A stretch of DNA of 64,000 nucleotides from an uncultured Acidiphilium sp. (GTDB taxonomy: Bacteria > Bacillota > Clostridia > Christensenellales > Borkfalkiaceae), in NCBI GenBank assembly GCA_902495325.1, contig CABUWK010000002.1, positions 34,583-98,582 on the forward strand, in the 5' to 3' direction. The position numbers and the translations under genes are program-made. Of the stretch, positions 37,282 through 46,278 are shown in pieces. The notes below the pieces were generated by a model. The model was not told the origin of the DNA. It ran no database searches and saw nothing but the letters and a program-made list of their open reading frames with translations. Position 1 is the first letter of the stretch. Each line of letters starts with the position of its first letter.

Positions 37282-38145
37282 ATGAACTCTTATAAAATCA
37301 AAAAATTCACCTCGCGGGAAAGGATCGCGATAGGGCTCATATTCGTTGTGTTTTCCCTGTATGCGGTTACGTTGGTGTTTCCGTTTGTGTGGTGTTTTTA
37401 CAATTCATTCAAGACCAATCCGGAGTTTTTCGGGGATATCTGGTCTATGCCGGAAACATGGTTGTTTTCCAACTGGAGCGACGCGATCTACCTTTCGGTA
37501 AGCGGCGTGAACATCATCGGCATGTTCGGTAACAGTGCGCTTATCACCGTCGTTAACACGTTTATCAGCATATTTGTTTCCGCTATGACGGCTTATATTA
37601 TTGCAAAATACAAATTTTGGGGCAGTTCCGCGTTTTATGTGACCGCTCTCGTTCTCATGATGATCCCTTCTGTCGGTTCCATGGCGGCGACCTATAAAAT
37701 GTACAATGATCTCGGACTGTACGACACCTATATCGGTATTTTTATCGGCGCGTTCGGCGGGTTCGGATCGAGCTTCGTTCTGCTGTACGGCTTTTTCGGA
37801 AATCTCGACTGGAGTTATGCCGAAGCCGCCTTTATCGACGGCGCGGGAGATTACGTCGTATTCTTTAAAATCATGCTTCCCATGGCGATCCCAGGGCTTG
37901 TTTCGGTCGCTATTTTATCCGCGATCGGCGTGTGGAACGATTATTTCACGATATACATGTTCGCGCCATCCAAAGTGACGATCGCCGTCGGGTTGCAGGG
38001 GCTGATCTCGCGGATGCAGTACAAGGCGAATTACCCCCTGTTGTTTGCGGTAATGATCATGTCGATCATCCCCGTCATCGCGATCTTTTCGATCTTTCAG
38101 AAAACCATCATGCAGAACACGACGATCGGAGGCGTCAAAGGTTAA
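37282..38145 (+). CDS. ABC sugar permease, MalG/UgpE type (system 2)
   Basis: The 287-residue protein has six membrane helices and the EAA motif EAAFIDGAGDYVVFFKIMLP, with a MalG-like ending. It completes importer system 2 with the permease at 33661. The start at 37282 follows GAGGAGAAGAG; the earlier in-frame ATG adds 21 very basic residues and has no better ribosome site. Its stop overlaps the next start by one base. Confidence 0.9.
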   Translation: MNSYKIKKFTSRERIAIGLIFVVFSLYAVTLVFPFVWCFYNSFKTNPEFFGDIWSMPETWLFSNWSDAIYLSVSGVNIIGMFGNSALITVVNTFISIFVSAMTAYIIAKYKFWGSSAFYVTALVLMMIPSVGSMAATYKMYNDLGLYDTYIGIFIGAFGGFGSSFVLLYGFFGNLDWSYAEAAFIDGAGDYVVFFKIMLPMAIPGLVSVAILSAIGVWNDYFTIYMFAPSKVTIAVGLQGLISRMQYKANYPLLFAVMIMSIIPVIAIFSIFQKTIMQNTTIGGVKG

Positions 38146-39209
38146 TGAATCCGTTCAATCAGAGAATGTCCGAAAAACTCGGCGGTTTTCCGATCGGCGT
38201 CTGGGTGCCTTATTACCGGAGCGATCTTTCCGTCGGTTATCTGAAGGAGATCCGTTCCTGCGGCGTGAATTTCGTGCCGAGCCTTTCCTGCGGAGAAGAA
38301 GAGAGAAAAACGATCGCCGCGGCGGGATTGAAGATCCTCGTGAACGACGATCGCGTTACCTATTGCAACGTGACGGGAATCGGCAGGCTGAGGGAATGGC
38401 TTTCCGAATATACGGAAGACGAGAACGTGATCGGCGTTTTCGTGTGGGACGAACCTTCCCCCGCCATGATGCGAATCTGCGGGGCGATCAACGAAACGGT
38501 GCAGTCGATCTGTCCGGAAACTTTCGGGTTTATCAACCTGCATCCCGAATATTCCGATCGGGAAAAGCAGAGAGACGGCAAAACGTATGAAGAATACCTC
38601 GATTTTTTCGTGAAAACCTGCGCTCCGAAAGTGATCTGCTACGACAATTATCCCTTTTATAAAGACGGCTTTCATGCCGATTCTTTCTTTTTCAACCTTT
38701 CTTCGGTTGCCGCCTGCGCCAGGAAAAACGGGCTGCCTTTCTGGGCTTTTATTCAGAGCGCCTCTTTCGGCGAAAACGTAAAACCTTCCGCCGCGCAGAT
38801 GCGCTTTCAGGTATTCGCGACGCTTGCCTACGGCGCGCAGGGAATTTTGTATTTCACCTATAAAGAAGTCGTTCACGAAAAGGGTTTCGGAGCGGGATTT
38901 ATCGACCGGGAAGGAAAGAAGACCGATCTGTACTTCTGTGCGAAAGAGATCAATGCCGAAGTTTCGGAAATGGGCGATCTTCTTCTCTCGCTGAAGCATA
39001 CGGGGATCGCCGGTACGGGGAAATACCGCCGGTTTTCGACCGCAAAACCCCCTTGCGAAGGGGAAAATCTTCTCTTCGGGTTGTTTTCCGGGGAAAGCGG
39101 CGATTACGTTCTGGCGGTGAATGGAGATTTCGGGCGGGAAACCGCGGTAACGTGCGACGGAAAAAGCTATCCGCTCGCGGCGGGCGGCGGAACGCTGATA
39201 AAACTCTGA
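38145..39209 (+). CDS. Cytosolic TIM-barrel glycoside-hydrolase-like protein
   Basis: The 354-residue protein is the intracellular relative of the lipoprotein at 30736. It has no signal peptide and starts directly with the barrel: GFPIGVWVPYYR, VFVWDEPSP (candidate acid/base Glu), VICYDNYPFY and GILYFTYKEV. It ends with a short β domain. The ATG overlaps the permease stop by one base, so the two are coupled. It probably finishes degradation of the imported product of the exported enzyme. Family and substrate are unassigned. Confidence 0.75.
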   Translation: MNPFNQRMSEKLGGFPIGVWVPYYRSDLSVGYLKEIRSCGVNFVPSLSCGEEERKTIAAAGLKILVNDDRVTYCNVTGIGRLREWLSEYTEDENVIGVFVWDEPSPAMMRICGAINETVQSICPETFGFINLHPEYSDREKQRDGKTYEEYLDFFVKTCAPKVICYDNYPFYKDGFHADSFFFNLSSVAACARKNGLPFWAFIQSASFGENVKPSAAQMRFQVFATLAYGAQGILYFTYKEVVHEKGFGAGFIDREGKKTDLYFCAKEINAEVSEMGDLLLSLKHTGIAGTGKYRRFSTAKPPCEGENLLFGLFSGESGDYVLAVNGDFGRETAVTCDGKSYPLAAGGGTLIKL

Positions 39210-39227
39210 CCTTTTTTGCCTTTTCGG

Positions 39228-39256
39228 TTGCGGCGTAAGAAAATGTGTGTTAAAAT
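39228..39256 (+). promoter_or_regulatory. σA promoter of the AraC regulator
   Basis: TTGCGG at 39228-39233 and TAAAAT at 39251-39256 are separated by 17 nt. The leader before the ATG at 39391 is about 128 nt long. Confidence 0.5.
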
Positions 39257-39390
39257 GGTTACGGCGTCCGTCTGTCTGCGGGCGCACGGTCTGTGCCGGA
39301 ACGCGGTTTTGCGTTCTTTTGATCCGGCATACGGCGAAAGGCGCGCTTTTTCTTTGCGAAAGCAAAAATGCAGAAAGGGAGAAATTCGTT

Positions 39391-40236
39391 ATGAAATACG
39401 TTAAAATTTCCGCAAAGTCCTTGCCGAGGGTGATGTACGCTCACGAGTGTGTGATCAGCGATATCAAGTGTAAAGCGCGGATCAACAATTACCACGAACT
39501 GACGTTTGTGGAAGAGGGCAGAATGCACGTGCGGTGCGAAGAGCTCGGGATCGACGAGACGATCTCGGACGGCGGTTTTTTCTTTGCTCTTGCCGATATC
39601 GCTTACGAAACGACGATCGAAGGGCAGTTCCGTCACAGCTGTATGGCTTTTTTCGACGACGATACCTTTTCCGTCTGCGACGAAGACGAAGTGGTATACT
39701 TCAGAAGCGACAACACGGTGTTCATTGCCCTGGAGGATATGTATATCCCCGTGATCGGGAAAACGTCCGGTTTCCGCACAAAGGACGTTCTTACCCGCAT
39801 CATCGAAGGGGTGAACGGAGGAAACGAGGAATACGCCAACTTAAAATGTTCCTGCCTTGCGCTGGAGCTTTTGTTGTCCGTTGCGAAAAGGGGAAAGTCG
39901 GAAACGGAACTTCCGAGCGACGGATATTATGCGGATAAGATCAATAAATACATCGCGCAGAATTATAACGACCCGGACATCTGTATGAATGCGATTGCCG
40001 AAAAGGTAGGGCTTCATCCGAACTACGTGAGCTCTCTTTACAAAAAGGTGACGGGCGAGAGCGTGATGTCGGTCGTGCGGAGCATGAGGATCTCTCAGGC
40101 AAAAAATCTTCTGAAACTCAACAAGTATCTCGTGAAAGACGTGGCGCGGATGGTCGGGTTTTCCGATTGCAATTACTTTTCCGCCCTTTTTCATAAAGTC
40201 GTCGGCGTGAGAGCCGAGGAATATTATAAAACGTAA
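39391..40236 (+). CDS. AraC-family transcriptional regulator
   Basis: The 281-residue protein has an N-terminal cupin-like sensor and a C-terminal pair of helix-turn-helix motifs at about 190-280 (AIAEKVGLHPNYVSSLYKKV and VARMVGFSDCNYFSALFHKV, ending in EEYY), as in AraC/XylS activators. It probably activates the second locus in response to a sugar. The start at 39391 follows AAAGGGAGAAA; a longer reading begins before the -10 element and is rejected. The next gene begins four bases after its stop. Confidence 0.9.
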   Translation: MKYVKISAKSLPRVMYAHECVISDIKCKARINNYHELTFVEEGRMHVRCEELGIDETISDGGFFFALADIAYETTIEGQFRHSCMAFFDDDTFSVCDEDEVVYFRSDNTVFIALEDMYIPVIGKTSGFRTKDVLTRIIEGVNGGNEEYANLKCSCLALELLLSVAKRGKSETELPSDGYYADKINKYIAQNYNDPDICMNAIAEKVGLHPNYVSSLYKKVTGESVMSVVRSMRISQAKNLLKLNKYLVKDVARMVGFSDCNYFSALFHKVVGVRAEEYYKT

Positions 40237-40239
40237 CTT

Positions 40240-42726
40240 ATGGATATTGACAGAAAAAACGCGTCGCCTCTTCTTGCAAAATCGAGGGAACGGCGTGTAA
40301 AAATATTATATAAAGATGCAAATAAATCGACCTATAAGGCGATAAACGGCGAAATTGTTTCGGTAAGAAGGAACGGAAAGGCAGATGTTCTCATCCTTGA
40401 GGATCGGGGAAAAGAGGGGAGAAAACAAGCCCTGGTCGAGGTTTCGGGCGAAGTTTCGTTTTCTTTTCTGCCGTGCGGCGTTTCGGCAAAGAGCCCGATT
40501 TTTTATCCCGCCCGCGGCGTTGCGGTGACGGAGGAAGGGGACGAAAGAACGTACGAAGAGATCGCCGCCGCGATCGGAAACAGGCATCTGAAAACGGAAA
40601 CGGAAAGGATCGAGGGAGAAAGAGAGACGTCCTTTTCGTCCGTCGGAAAACTTCCGTGGCACCGTTGCCCCACCTTTTTGTCCGTATTCGGAAACGTAAA
40701 TCTGTGGGAAGCGGGATTCAGGGGTTTTCCGATCGAGGAGAAACAGCATTTCGATCTTTACGATTATTTTGTGCCCCGCAAAAATTGGGACAGGCTTGAT
40801 TTCGGCGAGGATGCAAAACGCGTCGTTTATCGCTATTCGATGGGGCGCGGCATGGGGGCTTACGATCCCCTTTCGCGAAGAAATTACAAAGGGATCTATC
40901 CCTGCCTTACGGCAAAGATAAAAGACGGCGGCATAGAATATCGGCTCACGGCGTTTTGCGACGGGAAAAACGGAGCGGAGCGCGATGAAGGAACGGATTA
41001 CCGGAATGCCGTATATCACAGTGCGGCAAACGCTCTCGACGAGCGTGAAATCGCCGACGCGAAAGCCCGGGAAGGCGAAGATACGATCCTTCGGGTGAGG
41101 ATCGAGGCTGTAAATACGGGGAATGTTTCCGCCGAAGCTTATCTGCGTCTCCCGCAGATCGATACTCCCGTCATGGCGGAGGCGGACGCCGTGAACGAAA
41201 GGATCGAAAACGGATTCGGGTTTTACGGCGATAAAGTTTACATGCGCGCTTCAGTGAACGGCGAAAAGGCAAGCGGGGCGGAAATCGCTTTTCTGCTCCC
41301 GCCGAAGGAAAAAGCAAGGGTGAACGTCATTCTGTTCCATTCGCCTGCCGATCGGGAAAGCGCGGAAGCTTTCAACGAGAACGATTTTGATTTTGCCCTG
41401 AAAAAAGCGGAAACGTTCTGGAGAAAAAACCTCGGAGACGTTTATTTCTGGAAGTTGCCCGAAAAGCGGATCGAAGAGGCGTTGAAAACGGGATGTTTCC
41501 ATCTCATGGAGTCGTGTTTCGGGAAAAGAGAGAGCGAAACGTTCGCTCCGTGCGTCGGCGTGTATCCGCCGATCGGTTCGGAAAGTTCGCCCGTCGTCCG
41601 GTTTTTGACCGATTGCGGGAAAACGGAGCTCGCGGGTAAGTGTATGAATTTCTTTTTCGATCGGGAAAAGGAAAACGGTTTTATTCAGAATATCCGCGGC
41701 TATATGCTCGAAAACGGAGCTACCCTTTATAACGAGGGGGTGTATTTCGCCTCGTCCGGAAAAAAAGAACAGCTCGCCCGGAATTTCGGAAAAATCGAAA
41801 AAGCCACGGAGTACGTTCTCTCGTGGATCGAAAGAAACAAAAACGAAAAGACGTGCGGTTACGGCATGATCGACGGGCAGGTCGCCGACCCCGAGGATAC
41901 CTACCGTTCTTACGCGCTGAACGCCTTTGCCTATGCCGGGCTGAAAAGCGCGGCGTTCCTCTATTCGGCTTGCGGCAAAAACGGCGGCGCGATCGACGCC
42001 CGCGCGGAAGAACTGAAAGAAAATATCCGGTCCGCTTTCCGGGAGTCGATGAAAAAAGCTCCGCTGATCCCTTTGAAAAACGGAACGTGGGTCCCCGCCG
42101 TCGCGCCGTGGGCGGAAGGCAGGGGAGCGTGTTTTCTTCATCTTGACGGATCGGATTGCTTTTCGCATGCGGGGCATATTCTGAAAGACAGTCTGCTCGG
42201 GCTTCATTTTCTCGTGTGGTTCGGCGTGTTCGACCGGGATTCGGAAGAGGGCAGGATGATCGCGGATACGATGGCGGACGTGTATTGCCATGAAAATACG
42301 GCGTTTTCTCAGCCCTATTATAATCTTGTGCCTCTGATCGACCTTTTTGCAGGCAGAAGGAAGGCGTTTTTAAGAGAGTATTACACGGCTTTCGCCACGC
42401 TTGCCGACCGGGAGACCTATTCCTTCTGGGAGCACTATTTTCTTGCCACACCCCACAAAACGCATGAACAGGCGTGGTTTCTGATGCGTACGAGATACAT
42501 GCTTTATCGCGAAGAAAAGGGCGCGTTGTACCTTCTTTCCGGGATCCCGGACGCCTGGCGGAAAAACGGAAAGGAGATCGTTTTGAAAAACGCCGTGTGT
42601 CTTTACGGTAAATTCTCTCTCTCCGTTCGGTTCACCAAGGGAAAACCCGATGTCCGTTTTTGCGGCGAGTTCTCCGATATCCCCGTCTATATAGCGATAA
42701 ACGGGGAAAATGTAAGGGTTGTGTAA
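40240..42726 (+). CDS. Cytosolic (α/α)6-barrel glycosidase-like protein
   Basis: The 828-residue protein has no signal peptide. The first ~400 residues look like β-sandwich domains, and the rest forms a six-hairpin barrel (DTYRSYALNAFAYAGLKSA, DSLLGLHFLVWFGVFDRDSE, THEQAWFLMRTRYM) closed by a β domain with IPDAWRKNGKEI. This plan is shared by several GH families that cut glycans in the cytosol, but I cannot name one. It is translated together with the AraC gene (3-nt gap) and is followed by a transporter, so it may act on the same imported sugars. No strong ribosome site of its own was seen. Confidence 0.65.
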   Translation: MDIDRKNASPLLAKSRERRVKILYKDANKSTYKAINGEIVSVRRNGKADVLILEDRGKEGRKQALVEVSGEVSFSFLPCGVSAKSPIFYPARGVAVTEEGDERTYEEIAAAIGNRHLKTETERIEGERETSFSSVGKLPWHRCPTFLSVFGNVNLWEAGFRGFPIEEKQHFDLYDYFVPRKNWDRLDFGEDAKRVVYRYSMGRGMGAYDPLSRRNYKGIYPCLTAKIKDGGIEYRLTAFCDGKNGAERDEGTDYRNAVYHSAANALDEREIADAKAREGEDTILRVRIEAVNTGNVSAEAYLRLPQIDTPVMAEADAVNERIENGFGFYGDKVYMRASVNGEKASGAEIAFLLPPKEKARVNVILFHSPADRESAEAFNENDFDFALKKAETFWRKNLGDVYFWKLPEKRIEEALKTGCFHLMESCFGKRESETFAPCVGVYPPIGSESSPVVRFLTDCGKTELAGKCMNFFFDREKENGFIQNIRGYMLENGATLYNEGVYFASSGKKEQLARNFGKIEKATEYVLSWIERNKNEKTCGYGMIDGQVADPEDTYRSYALNAFAYAGLKSAAFLYSACGKNGGAIDARAEELKENIRSAFRESMKKAPLIPLKNGTWVPAVAPWAEGRGACFLHLDGSDCFSHAGHILKDSLLGLHFLVWFGVFDRDSEEGRMIADTMADVYCHENTAFSQPYYNLVPLIDLFAGRRKAFLREYYTAFATLADRETYSFWEHYFLATPHKTHEQAWFLMRTRYMLYREEKGALYLLSGIPDAWRKNGKEIVLKNAVCLYGKFSLSVRFTKGKPDVRFCGEFSDIPVYIAINGENVRVV

Positions 42727-42732
42727 AGTAAA

Positions 42733-43647
42733 ATGATATTGCTTTCTTTGCCGTTGCCGCTTTTGTTCGTCATCACGATGGCGGCATGCCTTATTTCGCA
42801 GGTCGTAAAAAATTCGTTCGGAGCGTCTTTTTCTTCTCCGTTCGATCATTACGTATTCATTTCTCTCGGCGCCGTCGTTTCCGTTGCCGTACTTCTTCTG
42901 ACCGTAAGCCCGGAAACCGTTTCCGTTTTCACGGCGATCACCGCAATATGCTTCGGCTCTCTTCTTCTGATTCAGTATTTTTTCATGATGAAGGCTTACG
43001 ATTGCGGTTCGTTCGCCTATACGTCCGTCATCGCGTCGTTATCCGCTCTCATTCCCGCTGTTTCCGGTTGGATTTTCTGGAACGAAAAAGTGTATGCGGT
43101 GCAGATCGCCGGTCTTGTATTCATGGCGGCGTGTTTCGTTCTTTGCGTGGATCGATCGAAAGAGAAAAGCGCGGAAGGGGCAGAAGAGGGAGAAAAGAAA
43201 AAAGTTCCTTTCAGGTGGTATGTTTACACGGCAATCACCTTTATTTCCACCGGGCTGATCGGCATTATGCAGAAGGTCCATCAGAGTTCCGCCTATGCGG
43301 GCGAACTCGGCGGCTTTCTGATTATTTCTTTTGTCGTCTGTGCCGTCGTTTCCGCATTGCTCGCTTTTTTTTCGCGGAAAACCCGCCGTCCGGTCGGGAA
43401 GGGAAAAGGCAGATATGTCGGGCTTTCGGTGCTTTCGGGTGCGGCGATCGCCCTGAACCATGTGATCAACCTTTATCTTGCCGGCAAGGTGGACAGCGCC
43501 GTGCTTTTCCCCGTGATCAACGGAGGCGGGCTCGTGCTCGTCACGCTGTTTGCCGTGGCGGTGTATCGCGAAAAACTTTCCTTCCGACAATGGATCGGCA
43601 TTGCGGCAGGCATCGTTTCCGTGGTGCTGCTCAGCAATCCCTTCTGA
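42733..43647 (+). CDS. DMT (EamA) family membrane transporter
   Basis: The 304-residue protein has about ten hydrophobic segments arranged as two EamA halves (first half ends SGWIFWNEKVYAVQIAG, second ends VAVYREKLSFRQWIGIAAG). The internal repeat of 'W/Y-x-E-K' followed by a helix is typical of drug/metabolite transporters. A charged loop (about residues 140-160) separates the halves. Substrate is unknown. It begins six bases after the previous stop and is followed by a terminator. Confidence 0.85.
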   Translation: MILLSLPLPLLFVITMAACLISQVVKNSFGASFSSPFDHYVFISLGAVVSVAVLLLTVSPETVSVFTAITAICFGSLLLIQYFFMMKAYDCGSFAYTSVIASLSALIPAVSGWIFWNEKVYAVQIAGLVFMAACFVLCVDRSKEKSAEGAEEGEKKKVPFRWYVYTAITFISTGLIGIMQKVHQSSAYAGELGGFLIISFVVCAVVSALLAFFSRKTRRPVGKGKGRYVGLSVLSGAAIALNHVINLYLAGKVDSAVLFPVINGGGLVLVTLFAVAVYREKLSFRQWIGIAAGIVSVVLLSNPF

Positions 43648-43663
43648 AATACTTTGTGTTTTT

Positions 43664-43708
43664 ATCCCGGCAAGAGAGAAAAATTTCTGTTTTGTCGGGA
43701 TTTTTTTT
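43664..43708 (+). terminator. Rho-independent terminator
   Basis: The stem begins with ATCCCG at 43664-43669 and ends with CGGGAT at 43696-43701; the arms continue inward imperfectly, and eight T residues follow. It ends the AraC/glycosidase/DMT operon. Confidence 0.75.
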
Positions 43709-43739
43709 GTCTTTTTTTACCTGTATACGGTAAAAATGC

Positions 43740-43768
43740 TTGAAAGTCGGAAAGAAACGTGTTATAAT
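43740..43768 (+). promoter_or_regulatory. Strong σA promoter of the TetR gene
   Basis: TTGAAA at 43740-43745 and a perfect TATAAT at 43763-43768 are separated by 17 nt. Confidence 0.85.
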
Positions 43769-43769
43769 T

Positions 43770-43793
43770 GGCTTATAACTCAGGTCATGAGCC
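43770..43793. promoter_or_regulatory. Putative TetR operator (imperfect palindrome)
   Basis: GGCTTATAA and TCATGAGCC are 9-nt arms (7 of 9 positions symmetric) separated by 6 nt, starting two bases after the -10. Location and size fit autorepression by the TetR protein encoded at 43872. Confidence 0.4.
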
Positions 43794-43857
43794 GAATTGT
43801 ATTTTGTTTTGCCGTCGGCAGGTTCTTTCCTGTCGGGTGAAAATGCCTGAGTTTTTT
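43777..43857 (+). promoter_or_regulatory. Structured leader with terminator-like closing stem
   Basis: AACTCAGG at 43777-43784 can pair with CCTGAGTT at 43846-43853, and a T run follows to 43858. Inside is a 7-bp hairpin (CGGCAGG at 43816-43822 with 43829-43835). CTCA at 43779-43782 can alternatively pair with TGAG at 43788-43791, which would break the long stem. This is the logic of an attenuator or riboswitch upstream of the TetR start. Confidence 0.45.
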
Positions 43858-43871
43858 TGCGGAGAGAAGCG

Positions 43872-44561
43872 ATGATAACGAGACAACAGGTTAAAGATCC
43901 AAAAAGGCGGATTCTGATCGTATGCGTGCAGATGTTTATCGAAAAAGGATTCAAGGCAACGACAATGCTCGATATCATCCGCGAGGCGGACGTTTCGTCC
44001 GGCACGTTTCAGAATATTTTTCACACGAAAGACGGCGTATTGCAAACTCTGATCGAATTTATGTTTTCCAATCAGTTCGGTATGGCGCGAGGGGTGGTTG
44101 AAAATATCCCGAATCCCGTTGCGGTGTATGCGGCGGAAACGGCGCTTCAGCTCGCCATTACCGAGCTGAACGAGAACTTGCGGGAAATTTACGTCGAGGT
44201 TTACACGCAACCCCATCTTTCGGAATTTATGTATCGGAAAACTTCCGCAGAGCTTGAAAAAACCTTCGGGAAATATAATCCCGGTTGGTCGTCGGGCGAT
44301 TTTTACGAAGCGGAAATCGGGTCCGCCGGCATGATGCGCGGCTTTATGGCGCGCCCGTGCGATCAGTATTTCACGCTTGCGAGAAAAACGGAAATGTTTC
44401 TGAATCTGTCTCTTCGCGCGTATCGCGTGCCCGAGGAAGAGAGAGCGGCCGCGATTGCCGCAGTTAATTCGATCGATCTCGTAAAAACGGCGAACGGCGT
44501 GATGGAACGCTTATTTTCCGCGCTCGAAATGACGTTTGATTTTAAGTTTACAAAGAAGTAA
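43872..44561 (+). CDS. TetR-family transcriptional regulator
   Basis: The 229-residue protein has an N-terminal TetR helix-turn-helix at about 25-50 (ATTMLDIIREADVSSGTFQNI) and an all-helical ligand domain. The start at 43872 follows GGAGAG; an ATG five codons earlier is less well placed. It has its own strong promoter, an overlapping palindrome and a structured leader, so its expression seems tightly controlled. The target genes are unknown; the DMT transporter upstream is a possible one. Confidence 0.88.
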   Translation: MITRQQVKDPKRRILIVCVQMFIEKGFKATTMLDIIREADVSSGTFQNIFHTKDGVLQTLIEFMFSNQFGMARGVVENIPNPVAVYAAETALQLAITELNENLREIYVEVYTQPHLSEFMYRKTSAELEKTFGKYNPGWSSGDFYEAEIGSAGMMRGFMARPCDQYFTLARKTEMFLNLSLRAYRVPEEERAAAIAAVNSIDLVKTANGVMERLFSALEMTFDFKFTKK

Positions 44562-44568
44562 CCGATGC

Positions 44569-44745
44569 GTGAACCATATCGAAAAGGAAGTTTATCGGCT
44601 TATACGCCCCTATTTAGCGAAATATCGTAAAAGGCTTGCCAAAAGCGGAGGGGATAAAGCGGGCGTTGCCGAAAGGATTGCCGAAGATCCGGGATATGAG
44701 AAACGAAAAGACGATGCGTCGGGAATAAAAAACACGGAGCTTTAA
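44569..44745 (+). CDS. Possible small helical protein
   Basis: A 58-codon frame starting with GTG begins eight bases after the TetR stop. The product is Lys/Glu-rich and likely helical (HIEKEVYRLIRPYLAKYRKR). The ribosome site is poor and I recognise no family, so it may be a chance frame; its stop lies inside the terminator stem region. Confidence 0.3.
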   Translation: MNHIEKEVYRLIRPYLAKYRKRLAKSGGDKAGVAERIAEDPGYEKRKDDASGIKNTEL

Positions 44746-44759
44746 GCCCCGTGTTTTTT
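44727..44759 (+). terminator. Rho-independent terminator
   Basis: AAAAAACACGG at 44727-44737 pairs with 44749-44759, which ends in a T run. It separates the TetR unit from the Wadjet operon and could work in both directions. Confidence 0.85.
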
Positions 44760-44818
44760 CTTTTGCGTAATGGATATATACGTCTAAAAAACACCTTGGA
44801 ATTTGTTTCAGTCCTCTA

Positions 44819-44847
44819 TTGCAATTCATGTCGGAGTATGGTATAAT
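44819..44847 (+). promoter_or_regulatory. σA promoter of the Wadjet operon
   Basis: TTGCAA at 44819-44824 and a perfect TATAAT at 44842-44847 are separated by 17 nt, with the jetA start 35 nt downstream of the -10. Confidence 0.8.
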
Positions 44848-44881
44848 ATGTCATGAGATTAAATTTTAACAGGGAAAGTAT

Positions 44882-46276
44882 ATGGCGGCAAATTTTTTCG
44901 ATCTTGTGAACGATAGGTTTTTCAGTCCGTTTGTTGGTCAGAATAAACAGTTGAACTATGATTTGTTGCGACTGATTAACGAAAAGATGGACAATGAAAT
45001 GAAATTGTTTCCTCGAAATGAAATGATGTCATGGATAGAGGAATATATAGAGAATTGTCCGTTTGTTTTCGTTGATGACGAATCGGGCGAAGACGAAGGG
45101 CACGATAAGAAATTGATTGCTTCCAATAAACTTCGCTATTTTGTCTCCTGCGGTTGGATTATAGACGAAAACGACAACAAAACGTTAAAAACGATGTATC
45201 AGATGGATAGCAGTGCTATTCTGCTTCTGAATACGATGGGGGAAATCGTCAATAACGACAGCAAGCCCATAGAATATACGGGATATGTTTATAGTATTTA
45301 TTCTTCTCTGCAGCGTTTTGATTATAATCATGCGACCGATATCGTTCAACAAATGCGAACGAACACGCAGAATCTGACGGATCGGCTGAGAGGGCTTAAC
45401 GTTTCTATTAAAAAATTTCTGAAGGCTTTGCTTGCCGACGATAAGCTGACGCCGAGGGAAATTTTGAATCAGCTTTTGGTGGAATATCGTGATAAAGTTA
45501 TTTTACGAACTTTTGATAATTTACGGATCAAAGATAATCCTTCCCGTTATAAGTCTTTTATTCTGGAAAAGATAGACTCGCTTTCAACGGAAAAGAATAT
45601 GGAAGAACGGTTGATCCCCGATTACATAAAAAAGAAGAAGAACGGAGCGATGACGGAAGAGAATATCGCCGAAGCAAGGGATTTTTTTTGTGAGGCTTTC
45701 GACTATGTGTCCGAGCAGTTTTCCTCTATTGAGGACAACCTGGAAGTTTTGAATGCCAGAAATACGAAATATGTTGCAGCGGCGCAATCGAGATTGAGCT
45801 TTCTTTTGAATGAGGAAGTCGATATTGAGGGGCGGATCGTGGAATTATTGAAGAATATTGCAGGTTCTGGAAATACCGTTGACGAGGATTCTCCGTTCGG
45901 TTTATTTGAAATCGGTAAAATCGACGAGTATTCGTTATTTGCACCGAGAAATTCAAGACGTAAGCCAAACGGACAAATTACGGAAGATTCGGTTATCGAA
46001 AACGATTTTGACAGAGAGGCGGTAAAGAAGATTTTTTTGGCGGAAATCCCTTATACTTGCAAAGAGATCGATAAGTTTATTCTTCGGAAAACGGAGAATA
46101 AAAAGCGTATATCGGCAAGCGAATTAACGTTAGACGGTGCAAACGATCTGGTAAAATTGTTTATGGCGACTTTATACAGCGGAAACAAAGACGTTTCCTA
46201 TAAAATTACGTATACCGATACCTTTTTCTCCTGCGGGAGTAAAAAAATGAGTGATTTCATAATCGAGAGGAAATAA
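44882..46276 (+). CDS. jetA: Wadjet anti-plasmid system protein JetA (kleisin-like, DUF5716 type)
   Basis: JetA is the kleisin-type subunit that bridges the SMC-like JetC ATPase in the Wadjet complex, which recognises small circular DNA. The 464-residue protein opens with FFDLVNDRFFSPFVGQNKQL, as in JetA of the DUF5716 class, and is otherwise mostly helical. The order jetA-jetB-jetC-jetD with 2-nt and overlapping junctions confirms the call. The JetA type suggests a type II system, but subtype is from memory. The gene and its neighbours are more A/T-rich than the rest of the window, a sign of transfer. CAGGGAAAG precedes the ATG. Confidence 0.85.
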   Translation: MAANFFDLVNDRFFSPFVGQNKQLNYDLLRLINEKMDNEMKLFPRNEMMSWIEEYIENCPFVFVDDESGEDEGHDKKLIASNKLRYFVSCGWIIDENDNKTLKTMYQMDSSAILLLNTMGEIVNNDSKPIEYTGYVYSIYSSLQRFDYNHATDIVQQMRTNTQNLTDRLRGLNVSIKKFLKALLADDKLTPREILNQLLVEYRDKVILRTFDNLRIKDNPSRYKSFILEKIDSLSTEKNMEERLIPDYIKKKKNGAMTEENIAEARDFFCEAFDYVSEQFSSIEDNLEVLNARNTKYVAAAQSRLSFLLNEEVDIEGRIVELLKNIAGSGNTVDEDSPFGLFEIGKIDEYSLFAPRNSRRKPNGQITEDSVIENDFDREAVKKIFLAEIPYTCKEIDKFILRKTENKKRISASELTLDGANDLVKLFMATLYSGNKDVSYKITYTDTFFSCGSKKMSDFIIERK

Positions 46277-46278
46277 CG

